DNA of 25,500 nt from CAZEJK01 sp964512045 (GCA_964512045.1 CAZEJK010000055.1:1-25500), one strand, 5' to 3'. Positions 7,361 to 15,213 are shown, counted from the stretch's first letter. Translations and numbers: made by a program. The notes: generated by a model from the letters alone, not told the origin.

Positions 7361-8518
7361 CTACTTCAGCAACGCCAGGAACACCCCTGCGGCGACGGCG
7401 GAGCCGATTACGCCGGCCACGTTCGGGCCCATTGCCGCCATGATCGGGTTGACGCGGCCGTCGGTCTGCTTGGAGACGAAGTCCTGAACCACCCGAGCCG
7501 CCATCGGGACGGCCGACACACCGGCGGCGCCGATGCACGGGTTGATCCTCCGATGACGCGGGAGGACCAGGTTGAGAACCTTGGCAAACAGCACGCCTCC
7601 AAACGTCGAGAACGCGAACGCGAAGCCCCCGAGCACGAGAATGAACAGCGTGGTGGTCTGGATGAAGGTGGTCCCCTCCATCGTTGCGCCGACGGTGATG
7701 CCGAGGAAGATCGTCACGATGTTGATGAGCGAACCTCCGGCGGCCTTGTTGAGCCGCTCCGTGACGCCCGACTCACGCAACAGGTTCCCGAACATCAACA
7801 TACCGATCAGGGGCGCGCACGCAGGAATGGCGAGCGCTGCAATCACCGCCGTGGCGATCGGGAACAGGACCACTGCCGTGTGCGACACCTCGCGCTCCTG
7901 CGGCATGTCGATCTCGCGCTCGGCCCGGGTGGTCAGCATCCGGATGATCGGTGGCTGGATGATCGGCACCAGCGACATGTAGCTGTACGCCGCCACCGCG
8001 ATAGCGCCGAGCAGGTGGGGTGCGAGGATCGCCGCCAGGAAGATCGATGTTGGACCGTCAGCGCCGCCGATGATGCCGATCGACGCGGCTTCCTCGAGGG
8101 AGAAGCCGAACAGGAAGAACGCACCGACAGCGGCGACGAAGATTCCGAGCTGGGCGGCGGCGCCGAGGAGGAACGTGATCGGACGGCCGAGGAGCGGCCG
8201 GAAGTCCGTCAAGGCGCCCACCCCGAGAAAGATCACCGGCGGCAAGAACTCGGTCCTGATGCCGACGTCGTAGACCATCTGCAAGAGCGGGTGGGCGATG
8301 TGGCCGGTGGTTTCAATCGGGTGGACGGAGGCGCTCATCATGGCGTGCGGGAGGTTGGCGAGAATCGCTCCGAAGCCGATTGGGATCAGCAGGAGGGGCT
8401 CGAACTTGTGACGGATGGCGAGGTAGATGAGCACCCCGCCGATCACGAACATGACCAGGTTCTGCCACACGAGCCCGGCGAACCCGGACTCGGCGAGCAG
8501 GGTTGCAAGGGCTTCCAT
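7361..8518 (-). CDS. oadB: Sodium-pumping decarboxylase beta subunit (OadB/GcdB family)
   Basis: Integral membrane subunit that decarboxylates carboxybiotin and couples this to Na+ export. 385 residues with about ten hydrophobic segments. Diagnostic motifs: GIIGGADGPTSIF at 148-160 with the Na+/proton-linked Asp154, Tyr180 in the next helix, GNLLRESGV at 244-252, and NPCIGAAGVSAVPMAARV at 326-343 (the Cys replaces the more usual Leu). It begins one base after the oadA stop, so the three oad genes form one minus-strand operon in the order G-A-B. The family includes oxaloacetate, methylmalonyl-CoA, glutaconyl-CoA and malonate decarboxylases; this subunit alone does not tell the substrate. Confidence 0.95.
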   Translation of the reverse strand: MEALATLLAESGFAGLVWQNLVMFVIGGVLIYLAIRHKFEPLLLIPIGFGAILANLPHAMMSASVHPIETTGHIAHPLLQMVYDVGIRTEFLPPVIFLGVGALTDFRPLLGRPITFLLGAAAQLGIFVAAVGAFFLFGFSLEEAASIGIIGGADGPTSIFLAAILAPHLLGAIAVAAYSYMSLVPIIQPPIIRMLTTRAEREIDMPQEREVSHTAVVLFPIATAVIAALAIPACAPLIGMLMFGNLLRESGVTERLNKAAGGSLINIVTIFLGITVGATMEGTTFIQTTTLFILVLGGFAFAFSTFGGVLFAKVLNLVLPRHRRINPCIGAAGVSAVPMAARVVQDFVSKQTDGRVNPIMAAMGPNVAGVIGSAVAAGVFLALLK

Positions 8519-8519
8519 G

Positions 8520-10385
8520 CTACGCCCCGATCGTCAGGATCGACCGGCCCTTGTCGATGTCTGCGCCGATCTCGGCGTCGATCGAGACCACCTTGCCTGC
8601 ACACGGCGCCTTGACGTCGTGGGTGGCCTTCATGGCTTCCACGGCGGCGACGACCTGGCCCTGAGAGACCGCGTCGCCGACACGCACCTTGAGGTCGACG
8701 AGCTCGGTCTTGCCCTGGAACGGAGAGTACACGGGGGTTCCCCCGTTGGATGGCGCGGCGGCTTCGGCGGTGGTCTTCGTTGGCGTGGCGGTCGCCGCCC
8801 CTTCTGGAGGCTCGATGGTCACTCGGAACCTGCGAGTGGCGCCGTTCTCCTCGACCGTGCAGACCGTACTCACAGGGCCCTCGAACGATGGCGCCGGTGT
8901 AGCGCTGACGGCCGGCGCCGGGCTGGCCGTCGGTTGTGCAGCATCCTCTTCTTTCTTCTTCAGCGGCAGGACGATCTTTGGCTTGCCGGTGAGCAGGCGA
9001 ATGCCCTCGTTGAGCTCCATCTTCTTGTCGGGCACGATGGCGGCCGCGACCAGGAAGATGTTCTCCTCGGTGACCGGAAGCCCTCGCTCCTCCAGTGCGG
9101 CCTTGGCCGGCGCCAGCGAGTCCGGCGCGGCCTCGAGGGGATCTCCGTCGAACGGCGGCTTGCCGAGCTGCTCGGAGGCGATCTTGACGACCTCTGGCTC
9201 CGGATCGAGGGGTGGCTGGCCGAAGTACCCGAGCACGGCGTTGCCGTAGCCGGGGTTGATCTTCTCCCACCGTCCGAGGAGGACGTTGTTGAACGCTTGT
9301 AGCCAGTACTGCTGGGAGCCCGGAGTCACCGACGTCCAGGCGCCGCCGGCCTTGACGACCACCGGGAACTCGGCGAGGACGTCCGAGTAGCGGTCGAGGA
9401 TGCCAGCCTCGGTCATCATGTGGACGTTCGGTCCGATGGCGCCGCCGGGCATCGGGAAGCCGACGACTCGCGCATCAGCGGTGGTCGTCACCGGGTTGAA
9501 GTGGTACTCGCTGAGGCCCTCGTTGAGCATGTTCTCGATCTCGTTCATCTTGGTGTGGTCGATGTCGAGCGAGTAGCCGGTGCCCTTCAAAGCGTGCCAC
9601 ATGGAGCGAACATCCGGCTGCACCGTGCCCGAGGCCATCGGTCGGACCGACAGGTCGATACCGTCGACTCCGCCAGCGATCCCGGCGAGGTAGCAGGAGA
9701 CTGCCATCGAGGCGGTGTCATGCGTGTGCTGCCATAAGATGACCTCGGGCGGCAGAATCTTCCTGAGCCCGACCGCGGTGTCGTAGCAGGTCTTCGGATC
9801 GGTGGTTCCCGAGGCGTCCTTCATGCACACCGAGTCGAAGTGCACGCCCTTGTCGAGCAGCTTCTGGATGATGCCGACGTAGAAGTCGGCGGTGTGCACC
9901 GTGTCGTCCTTGAACGGCAGACCCATCAGCGCGACGCACACCTGGTGGTGCATCCCGGCGTCGAGGATCGGCTGGGCGGTGCGCTCCAGGTTGTCGACGT
10001 CGTTCATGTAGTCGAAGTTGCGGTCCCATGTGGTGCCGTGCTTGGCCATCAGCTTGGCCTGCAGGTTCAGCGCGTCGATCCGCTGCGTGGTCAGCGTGAC
10101 ACCGGACACCGAGCGGGTCAGGATCTGCAGATCCACGTCGGGTCCGACAGCGGCGCGCATCCGATCCTGACACTCGAACGGATCCTCGCCGACGTAGAAG
10201 TACGGCGCCTGGTACCGGGCGCCGCCACCGAACTCGAAGTGACGGACACCGGCCTCCTTGGCGGCGAACTCCATTGCCGGCAGGATGTCGTTCAGCCGTA
10301 CCTTGCCGCCGAACGAGCTCTGCAGGCCGTCGCGGAACGGGGTGAACATGACTCGGATCGTCTTCGGTTTGCTGGCTACGATCAT
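8520..10385 (-). CDS. oadA: Biotin-dependent decarboxylase alpha subunit: carboxyltransferase plus biotin carrier domain
   Basis: 621 residues from the ATG at 10385. The N-terminal HMGL-like carboxyltransferase barrel shows TPFRDGLQS near 15-23 with metal ligand Asp19, CMKDASGTT with Lys189, and WQHTHDTAS with His220 and His222. A conserved PYC-type extension spans about 290-470. An Ala/Pro/Lys-rich hinge (about 476-545) leads to a biotinyl domain in which VEAMKATHD carries the biotin lysine Lys586. It moves CO2 from the substrate to biotin, which then swings to OadB. The barrel wording differs clearly from Klebsiella OadA (TPFRDG where LRDAHQS is usual; KDASG where KDMAG is usual), so it belongs to a divergent subfamily whose substrate is not certain; oxaloacetate is the default guess. 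The ATG overlaps the oadG stop (ATGA). A much longer upstream extension of this frame is not credible. Confidence 0.92.
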   Translation of the reverse strand: MIVASKPKTIRVMFTPFRDGLQSSFGGKVRLNDILPAMEFAAKEAGVRHFEFGGGARYQAPYFYVGEDPFECQDRMRAAVGPDVDLQILTRSVSGVTLTTQRIDALNLQAKLMAKHGTTWDRNFDYMNDVDNLERTAQPILDAGMHHQVCVALMGLPFKDDTVHTADFYVGIIQKLLDKGVHFDSVCMKDASGTTDPKTCYDTAVGLRKILPPEVILWQHTHDTASMAVSCYLAGIAGGVDGIDLSVRPMASGTVQPDVRSMWHALKGTGYSLDIDHTKMNEIENMLNEGLSEYHFNPVTTTADARVVGFPMPGGAIGPNVHMMTEAGILDRYSDVLAEFPVVVKAGGAWTSVTPGSQQYWLQAFNNVLLGRWEKINPGYGNAVLGYFGQPPLDPEPEVVKIASEQLGKPPFDGDPLEAAPDSLAPAKAALEERGLPVTEENIFLVAAAIVPDKKMELNEGIRLLTGKPKIVLPLKKKEEDAAQPTASPAPAVSATPAPSFEGPVSTVCTVEENGATRRFRVTIEPPEGAATATPTKTTAEAAAPSNGGTPVYSPFQGKTELVDLKVRVGDAVSQGQVVAAVEAMKATHDVKAPCAGKVVSIDAEIGADIDKGRSILTIGA

Positions 10386-10594
10386 GGCTCCTCCTCGATT
10401 CGGGTGACCCGCGCGCCGGGGAACCGAGACGCAACCGTCGTCGAGATGGCAGCGACGATCGCCGGTTCCACGGCGGCGAGTCGGGCGGGGAACAGCGTCG
10501 TGATGGCCTGAATCATCAGGGCCAAGACGGACAGCAGGATGAACACGGCAGCGAACGCCATGGCGCACGCTACGACGAGCTGCGTTGGGTCCAC
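10382..10594 (-). CDS. oadG: Small decarboxylase gamma subunit, OadG-like
   Basis: 70 residues. One N-terminal membrane helix (about 8-32) is followed by a short cytoplasmic tail containing AIVAAISTTVASRFPGARV, which resembles the tail found in OadG-like proteins beside OadA/OadB. OadG subunits help assemble the complex and anchor the alpha subunit to the membrane. The start is GTG at 10594 with AGGAGG six bases upstream; no ATG fits. Its stop overlaps oadA by ATGA. Identification rests on size, the single membrane helix and operon position more than on strict sequence similarity. Confidence 0.8.
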   Translation of the reverse strand: MDPTQLVVACAMAFAAVFILLSVLALMIQAITTLFPARLAAVEPAIVAAISTTVASRFPGARVTRIEEEP

Positions 10595-10860
10595 GGGATG
10601 CCTCCTGATGGGGTTTTACGATTGGTCGGCGAGCGCGGGGGTGAGTACCAGTTGAAACCTTGCATTTCTTGCACAAGAGAATAATTGAAGAATCGAGAAA
10701 ACGCATCGACGCACCGCGGCAAAGGGAAGCTGTGCTTCCGGTCGTCGTACGTGCCCGGAGCCTCGAAAGCGGGTGTGTCATCTCCGGCGACCGTGTCGCC
10801 ACGCTCCTGCCGGCGGTGCTTGGACCGGGGTAGCCGCGGTCCAAGGTGACGTTGGTTGGA
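10595..10860. promoter_or_regulatory. Divergent intergenic region between oad and trkH operons
   Basis: No gene is visible here. The stretch 10655-10700 is markedly AT-richer than its surroundings and should hold the oad promoter, but I could not place convincing -35/-10 boxes. It contains a direct repeat CTTGCA-TTT-CTTGCA at 10659-10673, followed by CAAG, which may be an operator. The trkH promoter lies at the right end and is listed separately. Confidence 0.4.
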
Positions 10861-10889
10861 TTGCCGCCAGCGAGGGAATGTGCTACGAC
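10861..10889 (+). promoter_or_regulatory. Putative leaderless promoter of trkH
   Basis: TTGCCG at 10861-10866, a 17-base spacer and TACGAC at 10884-10889, preceded by TGC (extended -10-like). Seven bases then lead to the ATG at 10897, the same geometry as the his leader promoter. This implies a leaderless trkH mRNA and decides the start in favour of 10897. Confidence 0.5.
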
Positions 10890-10896
10890 CATCAGG

Positions 10897-12960
10897 ATGC
10901 AAGTACGGTTGCGCAGGGCAGATGGGGTGGTGGCGGGACGGCGGCTGGCGGCAGCGCGGCTGGCCGGAGCTGCCACGCTGGGGATGGTGGCGCAGCTTGC
11001 AGTCGACATGTCCGACGGCTACTTCGGGGCGTTCGATCGGGTCACCACTGCCGGCTGGTCGTACATGGCCGTGGCAACGGCGGTTGCGGTGGTCGGTGGC
11101 TGGGGTCTGGTGCGCGGCGTTCTCTGGGCGAGGGTCGTGTCAACGGTGGCCTTCACCGTCAACATCGGGCTGTTCCTGCCTGCTCTTGCCCAGGATCCTG
11201 TGATTGCCGGGTCGGTGGTGCTCTGGCACCTCCTGCTGCTCGGATACTCGGTGTTCCCGGTCGTTGCTCCGCCGTTGTCTCCGCTGCGCACTCCCCACGA
11301 CCGGTGGGTGGCTCGCACCGGCCCCGCCGTTCGCCACCTGATCCTGATGAGCCTCGTGCTGATCACTGCAGTGGTCGGGTACGGAATCGGGTTGCGAACG
11401 CCGGCGCTGGTGGTTTGTCTGGCGCTCTCGGCGGTTGTGCTGGCCGCGTCGTGGCGGCTGCTGCTCCTGGAGGCGCGGCATGGAGGTCTGACGCCGTGGC
11501 TCGTCGGAGCGGCGCTGGCCATTGCCGCTGTGCTGGCTCTCAGCGGTCGTATGGAGGCCGTACTCCTTGTCCTCGGGGTGCCGCAGCTCCTGGTGCTGGC
11601 ACGGATCGTCGTTCGTGGGGCGGTCTTCGAGCAGCTGACGGAGCAGTTCTTCACTCGGCCTGCGATGCTGGTTGTGGTGTCGTTCCTTGTGCTGATTGCT
11701 GGAGGGACGCTGCTCCTGAGCGTGCCCGCGGCAGCCTCCGGATCTGCGTTGAGCCCGCTGGACGCGCTGTTCACGGCGACCAGCGCCGTATGCGTCACCG
11801 GACTGATCGTGGTCGACACCGGAAGTGCGTTCAGCCCGATGGGACAGGCGGTGATCCTCGGCCTCATTCAGCTCGGCGGTCTCAATATCATGGTGCTGTC
11901 GACCTTTGGTGCTCTGCTACTCGGGCGAGCCCCCGGAGTCCGCGGGAGGCAGGCGCTTGGCGCGATCCTCGATCTGCATCCAAGCACGTCGGCCACGCGG
12001 CTGGTGTGGTTCATTGTCGTGATGACCGTGACCGTGGAGGCGGTCGGCGCCGCGGCGTTGACCATGGCGTGGCGTGGCCAGGGCATGAGCTGGGCCGAGT
12101 CCGCGTGGCATGGGATCTTCCACTCGGTGTCTGCGTTCTGCAACGCCGGGTTTGCTCTGCAGCCGGACTCCTTGGTGACGCTGGAGCAGCAACCGTTGGC
12201 CTTGCTGGTGGTGGCCGTCCTGATCGTGCTAGGTGGGCTCGGTTTTGCAGTGCTCGCGGCGCTTCTGCTGCGACTCCGACGCGGCAGGCGTGAAGCCCTT
12301 ACCGTGCAAGCGAGGCTGGTGCTCGTTGCCTCGGCGGTTCTGACGTCGCTTGCCGCGGTGTGGATCCTGGTCGTGGAGTGGGGCTCGAGCATGGCAGGGA
12401 TGAGCGTGCCGGAGCGGCTCCTGCATGCGCTGTTTCAAAGCGTGACGTTGCGCACGGCAGGGTTCAACTCGATCGATGTGACCGCTCTGGGACCGTCGGT
12501 GCTGCTGGTGATGATGGCGATGATGTTCATCGGCGCCTCGCCGGGAGGCACGGGTGGCGGCATCAAGACGACGACCACGGTGGTTCTGGTGGCGGCGATT
12601 CCGGCGATCGCCCGCGGTCGGCAGCAGGTGGTCGTGGGCGGCAGGAAGGTCTCGTTGGACACGGTCTACCGATCCGCGGCGATCGCCGTCGTGGCGACGC
12701 TCCTCGTGCTGCTGGGCGGAGGAGTCCTGCTGGCCACTCAGGACGGTTCGTTCGAGGCGATCGTCTTCGAAACCGTCTCTGCCGTGGGAACGGTAGGTCT
12801 GTCCCTCGGGGTGACCGAGCAGCTGGATGCGATCGGCAAGATCGTGGTCGTTGTGCTGATGTTCCTCGGTCGGATCGGGCCGCTGACGCTGGTCTTGCTA
12901 CTGGCTCGCACTGCTCGGTCACGCGTGTCGTACCCAGAGGCTCGGATCATGGTGGGGTAG
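10897..12960 (+). CDS. trkH: Potassium uptake channel subunit, TrkH/KtrB family, with N-terminal membrane extension
   Basis: 687 residues from the ATG at 10897; a GTG at 10846 would add 17. The C-terminal about 440 residues form the four-repeat K+ translocation unit: selectivity-filter loops at about 300-302 (VTG), 416-418 (NAG), 520-522 (TAG) and 632-634 (TVG), the gating loop GASPGGTGGGIKTTT at about 546-560, and GRIGPLTL with the conserved arginine in the last helix. Ahead of this lie about 245 residues with about seven hydrophobic segments not found in the usual 450-480-residue TrkH/KtrB; I do not recognise that domain. A trkA-type partner follows on the same strand, so the two should form a gated K+ uptake system. 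The promoter lies immediately upstream. Confidence 0.92.
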   Translation: MQVRLRRADGVVAGRRLAAARLAGAATLGMVAQLAVDMSDGYFGAFDRVTTAGWSYMAVATAVAVVGGWGLVRGVLWARVVSTVAFTVNIGLFLPALAQDPVIAGSVVLWHLLLLGYSVFPVVAPPLSPLRTPHDRWVARTGPAVRHLILMSLVLITAVVGYGIGLRTPALVVCLALSAVVLAASWRLLLLEARHGGLTPWLVGAALAIAAVLALSGRMEAVLLVLGVPQLLVLARIVVRGAVFEQLTEQFFTRPAMLVVVSFLVLIAGGTLLLSVPAAASGSALSPLDALFTATSAVCVTGLIVVDTGSAFSPMGQAVILGLIQLGGLNIMVLSTFGALLLGRAPGVRGRQALGAILDLHPSTSATRLVWFIVVMTVTVEAVGAAALTMAWRGQGMSWAESAWHGIFHSVSAFCNAGFALQPDSLVTLEQQPLALLVVAVLIVLGGLGFAVLAALLLRLRRGRREALTVQARLVLVASAVLTSLAAVWILVVEWGSSMAGMSVPERLLHALFQSVTLRTAGFNSIDVTALGPSVLLVMMAMMFIGASPGGTGGGIKTTTTVVLVAAIPAIARGRQQVVVGGRKVSLDTVYRSAAIAVVATLLVLLGGGVLLATQDGSFEAIVFETVSAVGTVGLSLGVTEQLDAIGKIVVVVLMFLGRIGPLTLVLLLARTARSRVSYPEARIMVG

Positions 12961-13088
12961 AGGCCGCCCTCCCGCCCGCACAGTTCTGAGCTCTGAATCT
13001 GAGTTCCCTTCACCCTCCCGGCGTGGCCGGATGTGCATCAGGTCGTGCGAGTGGGTGCTGGAGCAGATGTCCGGGATCGACTGTGAGC

Positions 13089-13113
13089 GAGAGTGCAGCG
13101 CTCTGCTACTCTC
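13089..13113 (+). other. Hairpin just upstream of trkA ribosome-binding site
   Basis: GAGAGT-GCAG, a CGCT loop, then CTGC-T-ACTCTC forms a 10-pair stem with one bulged T. It ends 9 bases before the AGGAGG of trkA. With no T-run after it, it is not a classic terminator; it may affect trkA translation or mRNA processing in the 176-base gap after trkH. No known riboswitch core was recognised. Confidence 0.35.
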
Positions 13114-13136
13114 ATTGCAATCAGGAGGACCGGTCG

Positions 13137-13793
13137 ATGGCTGAGGAGTTCGCCGTAATCGGGCTGGGGGTGTTTGGACGGTCGGTGGCGTTGCAGCTTG
13201 CTCGCCACGGACAGTCGGTGCTCGGGATCGATGCCAACGACGCGGAGGTGCAAGCATTGGCCAGCGAGCTCGACGCCGTCGTGCGTGCGGATGCCACCGA
13301 CGAGAAGGCGCTGCGGGAGCTGGAGGTGGAGGGGATGGCCTGTGCCGTGGTCGCGATCGGCGCCGAGTCGATGGAGGCATCGATCCTCGCCACGGCGCTG
13401 CTGCGACAGATCGGGGTCTCGCAGATCGTGGCGCGCTCGCTGAGCCCTCTCCACGCTCGGGTGCTGCGGTCGGTCGGTGCACATCAGGTGGTCAGTCCCG
13501 AGGTGGAGATGGGAGAGCGTCTGGCGCGTCGCCTGGCATACCCGAACGTTCTCGACCGCCTCGAGCTGGGAGGTAACGCGCAGATCGCCGAGGTGCAGGT
13601 TCCGCAAGCGTTCGTCGGGCAGTCATTGCTCGATCTCGGCGTCCGCCAGCGGCATGGGGTCTCGGTTGTGGCGATCCGTCGCGGTGGCGATGTGATGGCC
13701 ACGGTGCGCCCGGACATGACGTTCGAACCCGAGGACGTGATGGTGGTGATCGGCGACTCTGAGGCTGTCGAGCGCCTCGCGGCACTGGCGTGA
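13137..13793 (+). CDS. trkA: Potassium uptake regulatory subunit, TrkA/KtrA family (RCK)
   Basis: 218 residues, the size of a single-RCK KtrA rather than the 458-residue double TrkA. The Rossmann RCK_N domain begins EFAVIGLGVFGRS, with the nucleotide loop GLGVFG at 9-14 and Asp32 at the end of strand 2 (LGIDAND). An RCK_C domain spans about 138-218 (AEVQVPQAF to VVIGDSE). It forms a cytoplasmic ring under the TrkH/KtrB pore and gates K+ entry in response to bound nucleotides. The ATG at 13137 has AGGAGG at 8-base spacing; an upstream in-frame extension lacks family similarity. It is preceded by trkH and overlaps the HAMP protein at its end (GTGA). Confidence 0.94.
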   Translation: MAEEFAVIGLGVFGRSVALQLARHGQSVLGIDANDAEVQALASELDAVVRADATDEKALRELEVEGMACAVVAIGAESMEASILATALLRQIGVSQIVARSLSPLHARVLRSVGAHQVVSPEVEMGERLARRLAYPNVLDRLELGGNAQIAEVQVPQAFVGQSLLDLGVRQRHGVSVVAIRRGGDVMATVRPDMTFEPEDVMVVIGDSEAVERLAALA

Positions 13794-14845
13794 TCATGGA
13801 TCTGCGGACGCGCATTCTCCTCGGCTACGGCTACCTGGTGACGCTCCTGGTGATCAGCGCAGTGGGCGCCGCGCTCGGGTTTCACCAGTTGAGCCTGAGC
13901 ATCGGTACGGTGTTGACCGAGAACGTGGCAAGTGTGCGGCACGCAACCGAGATGCTGGATGCGTTGGAACGGCAGGACAGTGCGACGTTGGCGCTGCTGC
14001 TGGGGGATGCGTCGGCGAGAGATGAGCTCACGACCGCGGGCGACCGGTTCGACGAAGCGTTGGCGGCGGCGAGATCGAACATCACTCTGGATGAGGAAGG
14101 TGCGTTGCTGGATGACCTCGAGTCGGCGTACCGGACGTATATTGCCCAGCGGGAGGATCTACTCGGTCAGGAGTCGGACGATCGGGTTGCGGTGTATGGT
14201 GACCTGGTCGAGCCTGCCTTCGAGCGTGTCAAGACGGCAGCGGCCGAGCTCGTGCGTGTGAATCAGGAAGCGATGGTCGCTGCAGATACAAACGTTCAGC
14301 GTCATGCCCGCCGGCGAGCCATCCTGCACGGGCTCCTGGTCACCGTCGCGTTGCTGTCGTTGGGGTTCGTGTCCCGCGCGATCCAGCGCCGGGTTCTGGA
14401 CCGGGTTCGGCGCCTGCAGCGCGTGGCCGAGGCTGTGGCTGCCGGAGATATGAGCCTCAGGGTGCCAGAGGGCGGCGACGACGAGCTGGATGTGGTGGCG
14501 GAGCAGCTGAACGCTGTGCTCGATCGCCTCGCGGAGGTGGAAGCGAGTGGACACGGCCAGATGGCGCGACAACGACAGCTGCTCCTGGCGCTGCTCAACC
14601 ACTGGAAGACACCGTGCCTTCTGGTCGATGGCAACGGCAATCCTGTGGCGAGCACGTTCGACCGGGAGCGGAGCCTAGAGGCCGAGAAAGCGGTGCGATC
14701 GTGGATCGAGCATCTCGAGGGCCCGCCTGCGGGCGGAACGAGCAACGGGTACGAGGTGGAGCCGCTGGAGTGGCGGAGGAGCCATCTCGGATGGATCGTT
14801 GCTCGACAGCACCAGGAGGCTGCTCAGGGCGGGACATCTGGTTGA
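13790..14845 (+). CDS. Membrane HAMP/PAS-like sensor protein without kinase domain
   Basis: 351 residues from a GTG that overlaps the trkA stop (GTGA); an ATG at 13796 is the alternative. Layout: short basic N-terminus, membrane helix at about 9-30, a roughly 145-residue extracytoplasmic helical region resembling the four-helix-bundle sensors of KinB-type kinases, a second membrane helix at about 177-195, a HAMP linker at about 196-248, a helical stretch, and a short PAS-like part starting LLNHWKTPCLLVDGNGNPV near 268-286. It ends there: no histidine-kinase, GGDEF or methyl-accepting domain follows. Translational coupling to trkA suggests a role in sensing or controlling K+ uptake. I cannot name a function; the two-helix plus HAMP architecture is clear, the PAS-like call tentative. 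Confidence 0.8.
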   Translation: MIMDLRTRILLGYGYLVTLLVISAVGAALGFHQLSLSIGTVLTENVASVRHATEMLDALERQDSATLALLLGDASARDELTTAGDRFDEALAAARSNITLDEEGALLDDLESAYRTYIAQREDLLGQESDDRVAVYGDLVEPAFERVKTAAAELVRVNQEAMVAADTNVQRHARRRAILHGLLVTVALLSLGFVSRAIQRRVLDRVRRLQRVAEAVAAGDMSLRVPEGGDDELDVVAEQLNAVLDRLAEVEASGHGQMARQRQLLLALLNHWKTPCLLVDGNGNPVASTFDRERSLEAEKAVRSWIEHLEGPPAGGTSNGYEVEPLEWRRSHLGWIVARQHQEAAQGGTSG

Positions 14846-14916
14846 ATGGCCCGCCGAGCTGAGTGTGCCCTGCGCGAGATGGTGAGCGTGGCGGAGGTAC
14901 TTGCGAGGTCCGCTAC

Positions 14917-14946
14917 TTGACGTGGTGTGGGACCTGTGAGTAGGAT
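14917..14946 (+). promoter_or_regulatory. trp operon promoter
   Basis: TTGACG at 14917-14922, an 18-base spacer and TAGGAT at 14941-14946. Transcription would start near 14953, giving about 50 bases of 5' leader before the leader peptide. That leader includes a small GGAAGC/GCTTCC hairpin at 14962-14978 and a GAGG ribosome-binding site. No TrpR-type operator was recognised. Confidence 0.7.
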
Positions 14947-15002
14947 GCGATGTACGCATCGGGAAGCCTGGCGCTTCCAGAGAGGTTACAGAGGCGAGAG
15001 CG

Positions 15003-15098
15003 ATGAAGGTTGGGTTCACGGACTCTGCACTGCGGTACTGGTGGTGGTGGTATAGCACCTCACGGATAGCAGTGCCCGTGCGTCCTGATCCCACCTGA
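15003..15098 (+). CDS. trpL: trp operon leader peptide
   Basis: 31 codons from the ATG at 15003 to TGA at 15096-15098, with four consecutive Trp codons at 15039-15050 (residues RYWWWWYS). GAGG precedes the start. A terminator hairpin follows and trpE begins 115 bases after the stop. Base 15064-15070 (GGATAGC), inside the frame just past the Trp run, is the antiterminator arm. A ribosome stalled for lack of Trp-tRNA leaves it free; a ribosome finishing translation covers it. The peptide itself is probably only a sensor. Confidence 0.9.
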   Translation: MKVGFTDSALRYWWWWYSTSRIAVPVRPDPT

Positions 15099-15120
15099 TC
15101 CGAACCAGCGCACCACAACG

Positions 15121-15155
15121 GGCCCCGCTATCCAAGAGGTAGCGGGGCCTTTCTT
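15121..15155 (+). terminator. trp attenuator terminator
   Basis: GGCCCCGCTA at 15121-15130 pairs perfectly with TAGCGGGGCC at 15140-15149 around a 9-base loop, followed by TTTCTT. This is a strong intrinsic terminator placed between the Trp-rich leader peptide and trpE. GCTATCC at 15127-15133 is also perfectly complementary to GGATAGC at 15064-15070, so an antiterminator using the left arm can replace it. Confidence 0.9.
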
Positions 15156-15213
15156 GTGTGCTGGTGGAGGCAGGCGGTCTCGGGGCCCGGCGGTCGGGCG
15201 GAAAGGAACGGCA

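Noticed and set aside
7337..8614. 425-codon plus-strand open frame opposite oadB
   Set aside because: Low-complexity Asp/Glu/Arg/His composition typical of antisense to a membrane protein gene; no family motif.
10386..11009. Upstream extension of the oadA frame by about 200 codons
   Set aside because: It runs through oadG and the divergent promoter region; family similarity begins only at the ATG at 10385.
12961..13136. c-di-AMP (ydaO) or other riboswitch before trkA
   Set aside because: Only one simple hairpin is visible and the gap is too short for the ydaO fold.
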